A stretch of 64,000 nucleotides of DNA from Nocardioidaceae bacterium (GTDB taxonomy: Bacteria > Actinomycetota > Actinomycetes > Propionibacteriales > Nocardioidaceae): contig JAURVT010000032.1 in the NCBI GenBank assembly GCA_030655315.1, forward strand, positions 1 to 64,000, given 5' to 3'. Below, piece after piece: positions 8,470 through 16,734 of the stretch. The position numbers and the translations under genes are program-made. Position 1 is the first letter of the stretch; every line of letters begins with the position of its first letter. The notes under the pieces were generated by a model. It did not search any database. It saw only the letters and a program-made list of their open reading frames with translations, and was not told the origin of the DNA.

Positions 8470-9417
8470 GTGACGCTCCCCTCCTCCACCTCGGCCCGCC
8501 GCTCCGGCCTGCTCGGACGTGGACGCTCCGCCGACGTCGTGGCCTACGACTTCAGCCGCCCGGTCAAGCTGTCGCGCGAGCACGCCCGCGTCATCGAGGG
8601 GTGCCTCGAGGCGTTCGCGCGCCAGGCCGCCGTCGTCCTGACGTCGTCGCTGCGCACCGTCTGCCACATGACGCTCCGCTCGCTCGAGCAGATGACGTAC
8701 GTCGAGTACGTCGACACCCTCGAGGAGCAGACCCACCTCAGCCTGCTGTCGCTCGAGCCGCTGGCCCAGCCGGGCATCTGGCAGCTGCCGGTCGAGGCGC
8801 TGATGACCTGGGTCGACCTGCAGCTCGGCGGACGCGGCCACGGCACGCAGCCCGAGCGCGCACTGACCGAGATCGAGTCCGCGGTCGTCTCGGGCCTGGT
8901 CGACACCCTGCTCTCGGAGCTGCGCTCGTCGCTCGACCCGGTCGTCACCACCGCACCCACCGTCGCGGGCGTCTCCTACCGCCCCCGCCTGGCCCACCTG
9001 CTCCCGAACGCGACCGTGCTCGTCGTCGCCTCGTTCGAGCTGCGCCTCGGCGAGCGCGACCTCACCACCACGATCGCGCTCCCCTTCGGCTCGCTCCTGC
9101 CCCACCTGTCGGCCCAGGGCCGCGCCGGCGCACTCTCCGAGCGCGAGCGGGCCGCCCGGGTCGAGGCCGCGCTGCGGCTCGCGACCGGCATGCAGGACGT
9201 GCCCCTCGACGTCGGCGTGCGCTGCCGTCCGACCACCGTCTCACCGCGCCAGCTGGCCGGCCTCCGGGTCGGCGACGTGGTGCGGCTCGACCACCCCGCC
9301 GACGCACCGCTCGACGTCGTCGGCGGCGACGTGCTCTTCGCCCACGGCACCCCCGGCACCCGCGGGCAGTCGCTCGCCTGCCTCGTCGTCGCCCCGCCCA
9401 CCCAGGAGAAGTCATGA
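8470..9417 (+). CDS. fliM: FliM, flagellar motor switch protein
   Basis: The 315-residue protein has the FliM middle domain beginning at YDFSRPVKLSREHARVIE, with the following LRTVCHMTL and VEYVDTLEE segments, and a C-terminal SpoA domain (VPLDVGVRCRPTTVSPRQLAGLRVGDVVRLDHP). It forms the C-ring with FliN and FliG. The N-terminus before the middle domain is only about 28 residues and lacks the EIDALL-type peptide with which FliM usually binds CheY-P. The GTG start follows the promoter so closely that a leaderless message is likely. The stop overlaps the fliN ATG. Confidence 0.93.
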   Translation: MTLPSSTSARRSGLLGRGRSADVVAYDFSRPVKLSREHARVIEGCLEAFARQAAVVLTSSLRTVCHMTLRSLEQMTYVEYVDTLEEQTHLSLLSLEPLAQPGIWQLPVEALMTWVDLQLGGRGHGTQPERALTEIESAVVSGLVDTLLSELRSSLDPVVTTAPTVAGVSYRPRLAHLLPNATVLVVASFELRLGERDLTTTIALPFGSLLPHLSAQGRAGALSERERAARVEAALRLATGMQDVPLDVGVRCRPTTVSPRQLAGLRVGDVVRLDHPADAPLDVVGGDVLFAHGTPGTRGQSLACLVVAPPTQEKS

Positions 9418-10127
9418 CGATCACCGCCGCACCCCCCACCAGCCCCGAGGCCGCGCTCGGCGCGGCCGACGCCGCGGCGGCCGTCCTGCCGTCGTCGGTG
9501 GTGCTCACCGCCGGCAGCCCGCAGCCGCTGGCCCTGCTCGCCGCGGGCTCCTACGCCGGTGCCGCCGTCGCGTCGCTCGACGGCTCGCAGTCCGCGCTCG
9601 TCGGCGTGCTCGTCCAGGCGTCGCTGGTCGACGCCCTGGCCGCCAGCCCGATGGGCGAGCTCGACCTCGCCGCCGCCGTGCAGCCCGCGCTCGACGCGGC
9701 CGCCGCCACGCTCGGCTGCACCGCCGGCGCCGCCCGCACCGGCTCCCCCGACGAGGTCGCCGCGGTCGCCGGCGCCGGCGCGCTGGGCGTGCCGCTGCTC
9801 AACGGCGGCAGCACCCACGCCGTCGTGGTCGTGTCGGCCCCGCCCGCCCCCGTCGTGGTGTCCGCGCCGCCCGAGGGACCCCGCCCGGGCATCGAGATGC
9901 TGCACGGCGTCGAGATGCAGGTGACGGTCGAGATCGGCCGCACCCGGATGACGGTGCGCGACCTGCTCGGCATCGCCCCCGGCGACGTCCTCGAGCTCGA
10001 CCGCGCCGCGGGGTCGCCCGCCGACCTGCTCGTCAACGGCCGGCTCGTCGCGCGCGGCGAGATCGTCGTCGTCGACGAGACGTTCGCCCTGCGCGTCACC
10101 GAGATCCTCCCCACGCCGGGCGCCTGA
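9414..10127 (+). CDS. fliN: FliN, flagellar motor switch protein with long N-terminal extension
   Basis: Residues about 155-235 form the SpoA domain of FliN (LHGVEMQVTVEIGRTRMTVRD, then GDVLELDRAAGSPADLLVNG and ARGEIVVVDETFALRVTEI). Enterobacterial FliN is about 137 residues; here 237 residues include an Ala-rich N-terminal domain of some 150 residues, comparable in layout to Bacillus FliY, whose extra domain is CheC-like. That domain could supply a chemotaxis contact missing from FliM, but I see no definite CheC motif. The ATG overlaps the fliM stop and the end overlaps the fliO ATG. Confidence 0.92.
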   Translation: MTITAAPPTSPEAALGAADAAAAVLPSSVVLTAGSPQPLALLAAGSYAGAAVASLDGSQSALVGVLVQASLVDALAASPMGELDLAAAVQPALDAAAATLGCTAGAARTGSPDEVAAVAGAGALGVPLLNGGSTHAVVVVSAPPAPVVVSAPPEGPRPGIEMLHGVEMQVTVEIGRTRMTVRDLLGIAPGDVLELDRAAGSPADLLVNGRLVARGEIVVVDETFALRVTEILPTPGA

Positions 10128-10567
10128 TGATCGACCTCGTCGTCCGTCTCGTCGTCTCGCTCGCGGTCGTCCTCGGGCTGCTGCTGGTGCTGTACCGCGT
10201 GAGCCAGCGCCGCCTCGGCGGCGGCACCACGCTGCTGAGCGTCGTGGGCCGCCAGGCCGTGGGCCGCAACTCCTCGGTCACCGTCGTCACCGTCGGCGGA
10301 CGGGTCCTGGTGCTCGGCGTCTCCGAGCAGCAGGTCAGCCTGCTCACCGAGCTCGACCCCGAGACCCTCGACACCACGGCGGGCGACCTCGTCGTCGACG
10401 TCGACCCGGTGGTCGTGCCCACGTCGCGGGCCGCGGCCTCGACGCGCGGCGCCCACGCGGCCCCGGCCCAGCGCGGGCAGCAGCTCGGCGCCATGGGCGG
10501 TTCGATCCTGTCGGCCCGCACCTGGCGCGACGCCTGGACCGCCACCCGCGGCAGCAGGACCGCATGA
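10127..10567 (+). CDS. fliO: FliO, flagellar export gate assembly protein
   Basis: A 146-residue protein with one N-terminal membrane helix (LVVRLVVSLAVVLGLLLVLY) followed by the small cytoplasmic FliO domain (RQAVGRNSSVTVVTVGGRVLVLGVSEQQVSLLTEL). FliO helps to assemble the FliP ring. The sequence family is weakly conserved, but its location between fliN and fliP is standard. Its ATG overlaps the fliN stop by one base, and its stop overlaps fliP. Confidence 0.9.
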   Translation: MIDLVVRLVVSLAVVLGLLLVLYRVSQRRLGGGTTLLSVVGRQAVGRNSSVTVVTVGGRVLVLGVSEQQVSLLTELDPETLDTTAGDLVVDVDPVVVPTSRAAASTRGAHAAPAQRGQQLGAMGGSILSARTWRDAWTATRGSRTA

Positions 10568-11433
10568 CCGCGACCGGCACCGCACGGGCCCTCGTCGTCG
10601 CGATCCTCGCCCCCCTCGCGCTGGCCCTCGCCGTCGTCGTGCTCGGGCCCTCCCCCGCCGACGCGGCCCCGACGACGCCCGTCGCCGCGCACGTCGTCAC
10701 CGAGGCGGACACGCCGGGCGTCGACGGACCGACCGGGACCCGCGGTCCCGCGGGGCCCACCACGATCCAGATCGACCCGGGCGACGCGCTCACCGAGAAG
10801 CCCAGCACCCCCGTCGTGCTGTTCCTCGGGATGGGCCTGCTGTCGCTCGCGCCGGCGATCCTGCTGACCTGCACCAGCTTCACCAAGATCCTCGTCGTGC
10901 TCGGCCTGACGCGCAACGCGCTCGGCCTGCAGCAGACCCCGCCCAACCAGGTGCTCGCGGGCCTCGCGCTGTTCCTCAGCCTGTTCATCATGGCGCCGGT
11001 GCTCACGCAGATGAACGCGGAGGGGCTGCAGCCGTTCCGCGACGGCGAGAAGTCCCAGACCGTCGCGTTCCAGGACGGCATCGCGCCGCTCAAGACCTTC
11101 ATGCTCCGCCAGACCGGCGACGACGAGCTGAAGATGCTCACCACGGTGGCGAAGAAGGAGATGCCGGCGACGCGGGCCGACGTCGGCATCACCACGCTGA
11201 TCCCGGCCTTCATCCTCAGCGAGCTCAAGCAGGCGTTCATCATCGGGTTCGTCATCTTCATCCCGTTCCTCGTGATCGACATCGTCGTCAGCGCGGCCCT
11301 GATGAGTCTCGGCATGATGATGATGCCGCCGGTGATGGTGTCGCTCCCGTTCAAGCTGCTCCTGTTCGTGCTCGTCGACGGCTGGGGCCTGGTGGTCAAG
11401 TCGCTCGTCGCGAGCTACTCCGGCGGGGGCTAG
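10564..11433 (+). CDS. fliP: FliP, flagellar export gate protein
   Basis: The 289-residue product has an N-terminal cleavable-type signal helix, an unusual Thr/Pro-rich segment up to about residue 75, then the FliP core (VVLFLGMGLLSLAPAILLTC, SFTKILVVLGLTRNALGLQQ, and near the end FIIGFVIFIPFLVIDIVVS and MMMPPVMVSLPFKLLLFVLVDGW). FliP with FliQ and FliR forms the helical export channel in the membrane. The ATG overlaps the fliO stop (ATGA). Confidence 0.97.
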   Translation: MTATGTARALVVAILAPLALALAVVVLGPSPADAAPTTPVAAHVVTEADTPGVDGPTGTRGPAGPTTIQIDPGDALTEKPSTPVVLFLGMGLLSLAPAILLTCTSFTKILVVLGLTRNALGLQQTPPNQVLAGLALFLSLFIMAPVLTQMNAEGLQPFRDGEKSQTVAFQDGIAPLKTFMLRQTGDDELKMLTTVAKKEMPATRADVGITTLIPAFILSELKQAFIIGFVIFIPFLVIDIVVSAALMSLGMMMMPPVMVSLPFKLLLFVLVDGWGLVVKSLVASYSGGG

Positions 11434-11435
11434 CC

Positions 11436-11705
11436 GTGACCGACACCGCCGTCATCGAGATCGCGATGATGAGCATGACCGTCGCGCTCAAGCTGTGCCT
11501 GCCCGTGCTGGTGCCGGCGCTGGTGATCGGCTTCGTCATCTCGCTCGTGCAGTCGATGACCCAGATCCAGGAGTTCACGCTCGCGTTCGTGCCCAAGCTG
11601 ATCGGCGTCGGCGTCAGCCTGCTGTTCTGCGGCAACTGGATGCTGCACACGCTCATCACGTTCACCCAGGAGCTCTTCGCCCGCATCCCCGGGATCCTGG
11701 GCTGA
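11436..11705 (+). CDS. fliQ: FliQ, flagellar export gate protein
   Basis: An 89-residue protein with two membrane helices, as in all FliQ proteins (LKLCLPVLVPALVIGFVISL, then QSMTQIQEFTLAFVPKL followed by the second helix). It begins with GTG two bases after the fliP stop and ends one base before fliR. FliP, FliQ and FliR form the core export channel. Confidence 0.96.
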   Translation: MTDTAVIEIAMMSMTVALKLCLPVLVPALVIGFVISLVQSMTQIQEFTLAFVPKLIGVGVSLLFCGNWMLHTLITFTQELFARIPGILG

Positions 11706-11706
11706 C

Positions 11707-12480
11707 GTGGAGCTGACCGTCGCGGGGGCCCCGCTCGTCTCCTACGTGCTGGCCTCGGTGCGCCTGCTCGCGTGGCTGATGATCGTGCCGCCGTACGCGT
11801 CCCGCTCGTTCCCGACGCAGGCCAAGGTGCTGCTCGCCCTGGCCCTCGCGTTCGCCGTGGTGCCCGCGTCCGCCCTCGCCGACGTGCCCACCGACGCGCT
11901 CGGACTGGCGGTGCAGGTCGCCCAGGAGGTGCTCGTCGGCGCCAGCCTCGGGTTCGTCACCTACCTGGTGTTCGCCGCGGTGCAGGCCGCCGGCGACCTG
12001 ATCGACGTGTTCGGCGGCTTCAGCCTCGCGTCGGCCTACGACCCGCTGTCGTTCCAGATGAACTCGGTGTTCGGCCGGTTCTACCAGATGCTCGCCACCG
12101 CGATCCTGTTCACCACCGGCCTCCACCTGTGGGTGATGGCCGGCCTCCTGACGACGTTCCAGCGGCTGCCGGTGGGCATGGGCATCGAGATCGGCGACCT
12201 GTCGCAGGTGATGCTCGCCGCGTTCGGCGTCTTCATCACCTGCGCCGTGCAGATCGCGCTGCCGCTGATGGGCGTGCTGTTCCTCGCCGACCTCGGGCTG
12301 GCGCTGCTCACCAAGGTCGCGCCGATGCTCAACGCCATCGGCATCATGTTCCCGGCCAAGATCGGCCTCACGCTGATCGTCGTCGGGATGTCCTTCACCG
12401 TCCTCCCCGAGGCCCTGATGAACCTCAAGGACATCGCGATCGAGGCCATGGGCGCCCTGACCCGGGGAGGTGGCGGGTGA
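11707..12480 (+). CDS. fliR: FliR, flagellar export gate protein
   Basis: The 257-residue hydrophobic protein has about six membrane segments and FliR landmarks such as SVRLLAWLMIVPPYASRSFP at the start, GLAVQVAQEVLVGASLGFVTYLVF in the middle and a PLMGVLFLADLGLALLTKVAP segment. It caps the FliP-FliQ channel. The start is a GTG one base after the fliQ stop; its own TGA overlaps the GTG of flhB. Confidence 0.95.
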   Translation: MELTVAGAPLVSYVLASVRLLAWLMIVPPYASRSFPTQAKVLLALALAFAVVPASALADVPTDALGLAVQVAQEVLVGASLGFVTYLVFAAVQAAGDLIDVFGGFSLASAYDPLSFQMNSVFGRFYQMLATAILFTTGLHLWVMAGLLTTFQRLPVGMGIEIGDLSQVMLAAFGVFITCAVQIALPLMGVLFLADLGLALLTKVAPMLNAIGIMFPAKIGLTLIVVGMSFTVLPEALMNLKDIAIEAMGALTRGGGG

Positions 12481-13613
12481 AGGAGGAGAAGACCGAGGCC
12501 CCCACCGACAAGAAGATCAAGGAGAGCCGCAAGGAGGGACAGGTCCCGCGGACCCCCGAGCTGGGCGGCTGGGCGTCGGTGCTCGTCGTCGCGTTCGTGC
12601 TGCACCTGCTCGTCGGCTGGGCCACCGAGCAGACCCGCGAGCTGATGATGCGCTCGACGTCGATCGCCTCCGACGCCGACGTGGGCGAGGCGCTGCAGCT
12701 GCTGCACGAGGGCGGGATCGTCATGCTCGTCGGGACGGTCGGGCTCGGCACCGCCGTGCTGCTGCTCGCCGTCGCCGCGGCCGCCGCCCAGGGCGGCATC
12801 CACCTGGCGACCAAGGCGTCCAAGCCCAAGTGGTCGCGACTCAGCCTGCTCCAGGGCGCCAAGCGGGTCTTCGGCCCGAACGCGCTGTGGGAGGGCACCA
12901 AGGTCCTGCTCAAGAGCGCGATCGTCGGCCTGCTCGTCTGGCGCTCGGTGCACGAGCTGATGCCGCTGGTCCGCGGCCTGGTGCCGCTGCAGACCGCGAT
13001 CGAGATCGTCGCGCACGAGGCCACCCGGCTGCTGCGCGACGTCGCGATCGCGGGACTGCTCGCGGGCGCCGTCGACTACGCCGTCCAGCGCCGCAAGATG
13101 GGCAAGCAGAACCGGATGACGCTCAAGGAGGTCAAGGACGAGCACAAGCAGTCCGAGGGCGACCCGATGGTCCGTCACGCGATGCGCCAGCGCGCCCAGT
13201 CCAACTCCCGCAACCGCCAGATGTCCGACCTCGTCGACGCCGACGTCGTCCTGATCAACCCCACCCACGTCGCCATCGCCCTGCGCTACGACAGCGACCG
13301 CGGCGCGCCGCGCGTCGTCGCCAAGGGTGCGGGCGTCGTCGCCACCCGCATCCGCGAGAAGGCCACCGACGCGGGCGTCGCCCTCGTCGAGGACGTCCCC
13401 CTCGCCCGGGCCCTCCACGCGGCCTGCGAGGTGGGTCACGAGATCCCGCCCGAGCTCTACGCCGCCGTGGCCCAGGTCCTCGCCTTCGTCGTCAACCGCC
13501 GCACCCGCGGCGCCTCCGGCGGCCGCCACCGCAGCCCCCGCCACGAGCTCGACCTCCCCGAGGTCCCCCGCGCCGGTCGACGTCGGCGGCCGGTGGTCGA
13601 GGCGGCCGCCTGA
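12477..13613 (+). CDS. flhB: FlhB, export specificity switch protein
   Basis: The 378-residue protein opens with the signature KTEAPTDKKIKESRKEGQVP, has four membrane helices and a cytoplasmic domain with the self-cleaving NPTH motif at residues 261-264 (LINPTHVAIALRYD). Cleavage there lets FliK switch export from hook to filament subunits. The GTG start overlaps the fliR stop. In many genomes flhA follows directly; here about 1 kb of repeats comes between them. Confidence 0.96.
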   Translation: MKEEKTEAPTDKKIKESRKEGQVPRTPELGGWASVLVVAFVLHLLVGWATEQTRELMMRSTSIASDADVGEALQLLHEGGIVMLVGTVGLGTAVLLLAVAAAAAQGGIHLATKASKPKWSRLSLLQGAKRVFGPNALWEGTKVLLKSAIVGLLVWRSVHELMPLVRGLVPLQTAIEIVAHEATRLLRDVAIAGLLAGAVDYAVQRRKMGKQNRMTLKEVKDEHKQSEGDPMVRHAMRQRAQSNSRNRQMSDLVDADVVLINPTHVAIALRYDSDRGAPRVVAKGAGVVATRIREKATDAGVALVEDVPLARALHAACEVGHEIPPELYAAVAQVLAFVVNRRTRGASGGRHRSPRHELDLPEVPRAGRRRRPVVEAAA

Positions 13614-13649
13614 ATCCGCACCTGGCCGGCACGGGGACCTCGGGTGCGG

Positions 13650-13874
13650 GTCTCGCAGAACGGGACGGGCCACCCACCCGGGACCCGCATCCGACCGGCT
13701 TCGGCCGCCCCCACGCGTCCTCGCTGCGCCTTTTCCCGACCCCGACGGCGGGTGAGGTCACGAGACGGACCCTCTGCGCTGCCGGGCTGGGGGAAGGGCG
13801 CAGCGAGGACGGCGGGGACGACCCGCGGCGGCCGGGTACGGGCCCGCGAAACGGTGCGTCTCGGTCTGCGAGAC
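13650..13874. mobile_element. MITE-like element, copy 1
   Basis: About 225 bases bounded by perfect 10-base inverted ends, GTCTCGCAGA at 13650-13659 and TCTGCGAGAC at 13865-13874. It has no coding capacity that looks real. Copy 2 has the same ends. The mobile nature is an inference from the ends and the duplication; no target-site duplication was established. Confidence 0.45.
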
Positions 13875-13906
13875 GAACGGGCGCCCCGAGTCACCTGCGC
13901 CCCACC

Positions 13907-13969
13907 GACCGTGGCAAACCTCGCAGACCACGGTGAATATCCCGTGTGAAGCGACCGTTTGCCACGGTC
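13907..13969. repeat. Long hairpin sequence, copy 1
   Basis: GACCGTGGCAAAC (13907-13919) and its exact inverse GTTTGCCACGGTC (13957-13969) enclose 37 bases. A second, competing dyad ACCGTGG/CCACGGT lies within the left half. It could act as a terminator for flhB transcripts. Confidence 0.6.
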
Positions 13970-13991
13970 AGCACCACCCGCCGACAGCGTC

Positions 13992-14213
13992 GTCTCGCAG
14001 AGTGGGACGCCCCACCCCGAGACCTGCACCCGACCGCCACGCGCCACCCCCACCCGTCCTCGCCGCGCACTTCCCCGACCTCGACGGCGGGTGAGGTCAC
14101 GAGACGGACCGTCTGCGCTGCCGGGCTGGTGGAAGGGCGCAGCGAGGACGGCGGGGGCGACCCGCGGCGGCCGGGTACGGGCCCGCGAAACGGTGCGTCT
14201 CGGTCTGCGAGAC
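13992..14213. mobile_element. MITE-like element, copy 2
   Basis: About 222 bases with the same 10-base inverted ends as copy 1 (GTCTCGCAGA at 13992-14001, TCTGCGAGAC at 14204-14213). Differences from copy 1 are concentrated in the first 80 bases. Confidence 0.45.
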
Positions 14214-14245
14214 GAATGGGCGCCCCGAGTCACGTGCGCCCCACC

Positions 14246-14308
14246 GACCGTGGCAAACCTCGCAGAACACGGTGAATATGCCGTGGGAAGCGACCGTTTG
14301 CCACGGTC
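14246..14308. repeat. Long hairpin sequence, copy 2
   Basis: The same 13-base arms as in copy 1 occur at 14246-14258 and 14296-14308, with a 37-base loop differing at only a few positions. Confidence 0.6.
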
Positions 14309-14577
14309 AGCACCACCCGCCGACAGCGTCGTCTCGCAGAGTGGGACGGGCCACCCACACCCACCCCGGGGCCCGCACCCGACCGCCATGCGCCACCCCC
14401 ACCCGTCCTCGCTGCGCTCTTCCCCGACCCCGACGGCGGGTGAGGTCGCAGAGTGGGACGGGCAGGCCCGAGGCCCGCACCCGACCGCCACGCGCCACCC
14501 CCACCCGTCCTCGCCGCGCACCGCCACCCGGACTAGGGGAGCCCCGCCCCAACTCGGTCGAAGTACGACCGAAAGCC

Positions 14578-14604
14578 TCAGGTCGTCCCGGACGGGGCCG
14601 ATCA
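14578..14604 (+). promoter_or_regulatory. Sigma-28-like promoter upstream of flhA
   Basis: TCAGGTCG at 14578-14585 and GCCGATCA at 14597-14604 with an 11-base spacer, the third copy of this promoter type in the cluster. It would give flhA a leader of about 60 bases containing GGAGG at 14660-14664. Confidence 0.75.
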
Positions 14605-14672
14605 GGGAGCTGCCAGGACGGCGACCCGCACCACGGACGGTGTGCAGATCGTCGATCCCGGAGGCACCACCC

Positions 14673-16715
14673 GTGCGCAACCAGCGTCTCGCCAAGCTCG
14701 GGGTGCCCCTCGGCGTCGTCGCCGTCGTCGTCATGCTGGTGGTGCCGCTGCCACCGATGGTCCTCGACCTGCTGATCGCGGCCAACATCATCGCGGGCGT
14801 CCTGATCCTCACGACCGCCATGGCGGTCCGCAAGCCGCTCGACTTCTCCTCCTTCCCCGCCGTCCTGCTGATCGCGACGCTGTTCCGGCTCGCGCTCAAC
14901 ATCAGCGCCACCCGGCTCGTGCTGCTCGACGGCTACGCCGGCAAGGTGATCGAGACCTTCGGGCACTTCGTCGTCGGCGGGTCGCTCGTCGTCGGCATCA
15001 TCGTCTTCGCGATCCTCGTGGTCATCCAGTTCGTCGTCATCACCAACGGTGCGGGGCGCGTGGCCGAGGTCGGCGCCCGGTTCAAGCTCGACGCCATGCC
15101 GGGCAAGCAGATGGCCATCGACGCCGACCTCAACTCGGGTCTGATCGACGAGGACGAGGCCCGTCGGCGCCGCGCCGAGGTGTCCGAGGAGGCCGACTTC
15201 TACGGCGCGATGGACGGTGCGTCCAAGTTCGTCAAGGGCGACGCGATCGCCGCCGTCATCATCACCCTGGTCAACCTCCTCGGTGGCTTCACCGTCGGCG
15301 TGCTGCAGAACGGCATGACGATGGGCGACGCCGTGCAGACCTACAGCCTGCTGACGGTCGGCGACGGCCTCGTCTCCCAGATCCCCGCGCTGCTGCTGTC
15401 GGTGGCGACCGGCCTGATCGTCACCCGCGCCGCGTCCCAGAACGACATGGGCAGCGACATCGTCGCCCAGCTGACGCGCGACAAGCAGCCGCTCCGGATC
15501 GCGGGGTTCGCGGCGATCGCGCTCTGCATCATCCCCGGCATGCCCAAGCTGCCGTTCCTCGTGGTCGCCGCGATCTTCCTGTTCCTCGGGTTCCGCCCCG
15601 ACCCCGCGCCGGTGCCCGCCGAGGGCCTGGCCGAGCTGGAGGCGGCGCCCAAGGAGCCCGACACCATCGAGGCGCTGCTGGAGGAGATCCAGGTCGACCC
15701 GCTGGAGCTCGAGCTCTCGGCCGACCTCGTCGACCTCGTCGACAGCTCCGTCGGCGGCGACCTGCTCTCGCGGGTGAAGTCGCTGCGCCGCAAGGTCGCC
15801 GAGGAGCTCGGCGTGGTCGTCCCGCCCGTGCGCACCCGCGACAACCTCGACCTCCCCCTGCGCACCTACGCCATCCGCCTGTTCGGCGTCGAGGTCGCCC
15901 GCGGCACCGCGCCCCCCGGGACGGTCCTCGCCATCGGCGACAACCTCACCTCCCTGCCCGGCGAGCGCACCCTCGAGCCCGTCTTCGGCCTCGACGCGGT
16001 GTGGATCCCCGCCGAGCTGCGCAGCCAGGCCGAGATCTCCGGGGCGACGGTGGTCGACCGCGCCTCGGTGGTCACCACGCACCTGGCCGACGTCGTCCGC
16101 CGCAACGCCGCCCGCCTGCTGGGTCGCGAGGAGACGCGGATGCTGTCGGAGTCGCTGCGCCGCACGCACCCGACCGTCGTCGAGGAGCTGACCCCGGCGC
16201 AGATGACGCTCGGCGAGGTCCAGCGCGTCCTGCAGCGGCTGCTGGCCGAGGGGGTCTCGATCCGCGACCTCGCCCGCATCTTCGAGTCGCTCTCGCTGCG
16301 CGCGGCGGTCAGCAAGGACGTCGACGGGCTGGTGCTCGCCGCGCGCGAGGCCCTCGGCCCGGCGCTCCTGCAGCCCTTCGCCGAGGGCGGCGTCGTCCAC
16401 GTGATCAGCTTCGACCCGGCCCTGGAGCAGCGGATGCTCGAGTCGTTCCGGATGGGCGAGGACGGCGGGGCGCTCGCGCTGGACCCCGACGTCGCGCAGC
16501 AGATGCTGATGCAGCTCGGGCAGCTCACCCACGAGTCCGAGCAGGCCGACCACAACCCCGTGCTCGCCTGCGCCCCGCAGCTGAGGGCCGCGGTGCAGCG
16601 GCTGGTCACCCAGGCCGGCGCCCCCGTGCCCGTCCTGTCGTACACCGAGCTCTCGACGGCGCAGCAGATCAGCTCGGTCGGCGTCCTGCACGGCGCCACC
16701 GCCGTCGGGGCCTGA
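14673..16715 (+). CDS. flhA: FlhA, flagellar export gate protein
   Basis: The 680-residue protein has about eight membrane helices in its first 330 residues, including the FHIPEP-family stretch DAMPGKQMAIDADLNSGLID and EDEARRRR. The large cytoplasmic domain that forms the nonameric ring for chaperone-substrate docking follows. The start is the GTG at 14673, eight bases after GGAGG; the in-frame extension upstream runs into repeats and is not credible. It is the last flagellar gene of this run and is transcribed from its own sigma-28-like promoter. Confidence 0.97.
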   Translation: MRNQRLAKLGVPLGVVAVVVMLVVPLPPMVLDLLIAANIIAGVLILTTAMAVRKPLDFSSFPAVLLIATLFRLALNISATRLVLLDGYAGKVIETFGHFVVGGSLVVGIIVFAILVVIQFVVITNGAGRVAEVGARFKLDAMPGKQMAIDADLNSGLIDEDEARRRRAEVSEEADFYGAMDGASKFVKGDAIAAVIITLVNLLGGFTVGVLQNGMTMGDAVQTYSLLTVGDGLVSQIPALLLSVATGLIVTRAASQNDMGSDIVAQLTRDKQPLRIAGFAAIALCIIPGMPKLPFLVVAAIFLFLGFRPDPAPVPAEGLAELEAAPKEPDTIEALLEEIQVDPLELELSADLVDLVDSSVGGDLLSRVKSLRRKVAEELGVVVPPVRTRDNLDLPLRTYAIRLFGVEVARGTAPPGTVLAIGDNLTSLPGERTLEPVFGLDAVWIPAELRSQAEISGATVVDRASVVTTHLADVVRRNAARLLGREETRMLSESLRRTHPTVVEELTPAQMTLGEVQRVLQRLLAEGVSIRDLARIFESLSLRAAVSKDVDGLVLAAREALGPALLQPFAEGGVVHVISFDPALEQRMLESFRMGEDGGALALDPDVAQQMLMQLGQLTHESEQADHNPVLACAPQLRAAVQRLVTQAGAPVPVLSYTELSTAQQISSVGVLHGATAVGA

Positions 16716-16722
16716 CACGCCC

Positions 16723-16728
16723 TAGGCT
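16723..16728 (+). promoter_or_regulatory. -10 box of a leaderless promoter (methyltransferase)
   Basis: TAGGCT is followed by six bases and then the ATG at 16735, placing the expected transcription start on the start codon. Confidence 0.55.
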
Positions 16729-16734
16729 CGGGCG

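Larger units (their letters stand above)
13614..14577. repeat. Repeat-filled intergenic region between flhB and flhA
   Basis: No convincing gene is present. A unit of about 340 bases beginning GTCTCGCAGA occurs at 13650-13991 and again at 13992-14330, is cut short at 14331-14445, and is followed by another fragment at about 14446-14520. The second half of the unit is almost identical between copies, while the first half is more diverged. The reading frames crossing it give Arg/Pro/Thr-rich strings without family resemblance, so I treat it as non-coding. The flhA promoter lies just after it. Confidence 0.85.

Noticed and set aside
13457-14911. A - strand frame of about 480 codons over the flhB-flhA repeats
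   Set aside because: It crosses flhB, the repeats and flhA; its repetitive product merely reflects the DNA repeats.
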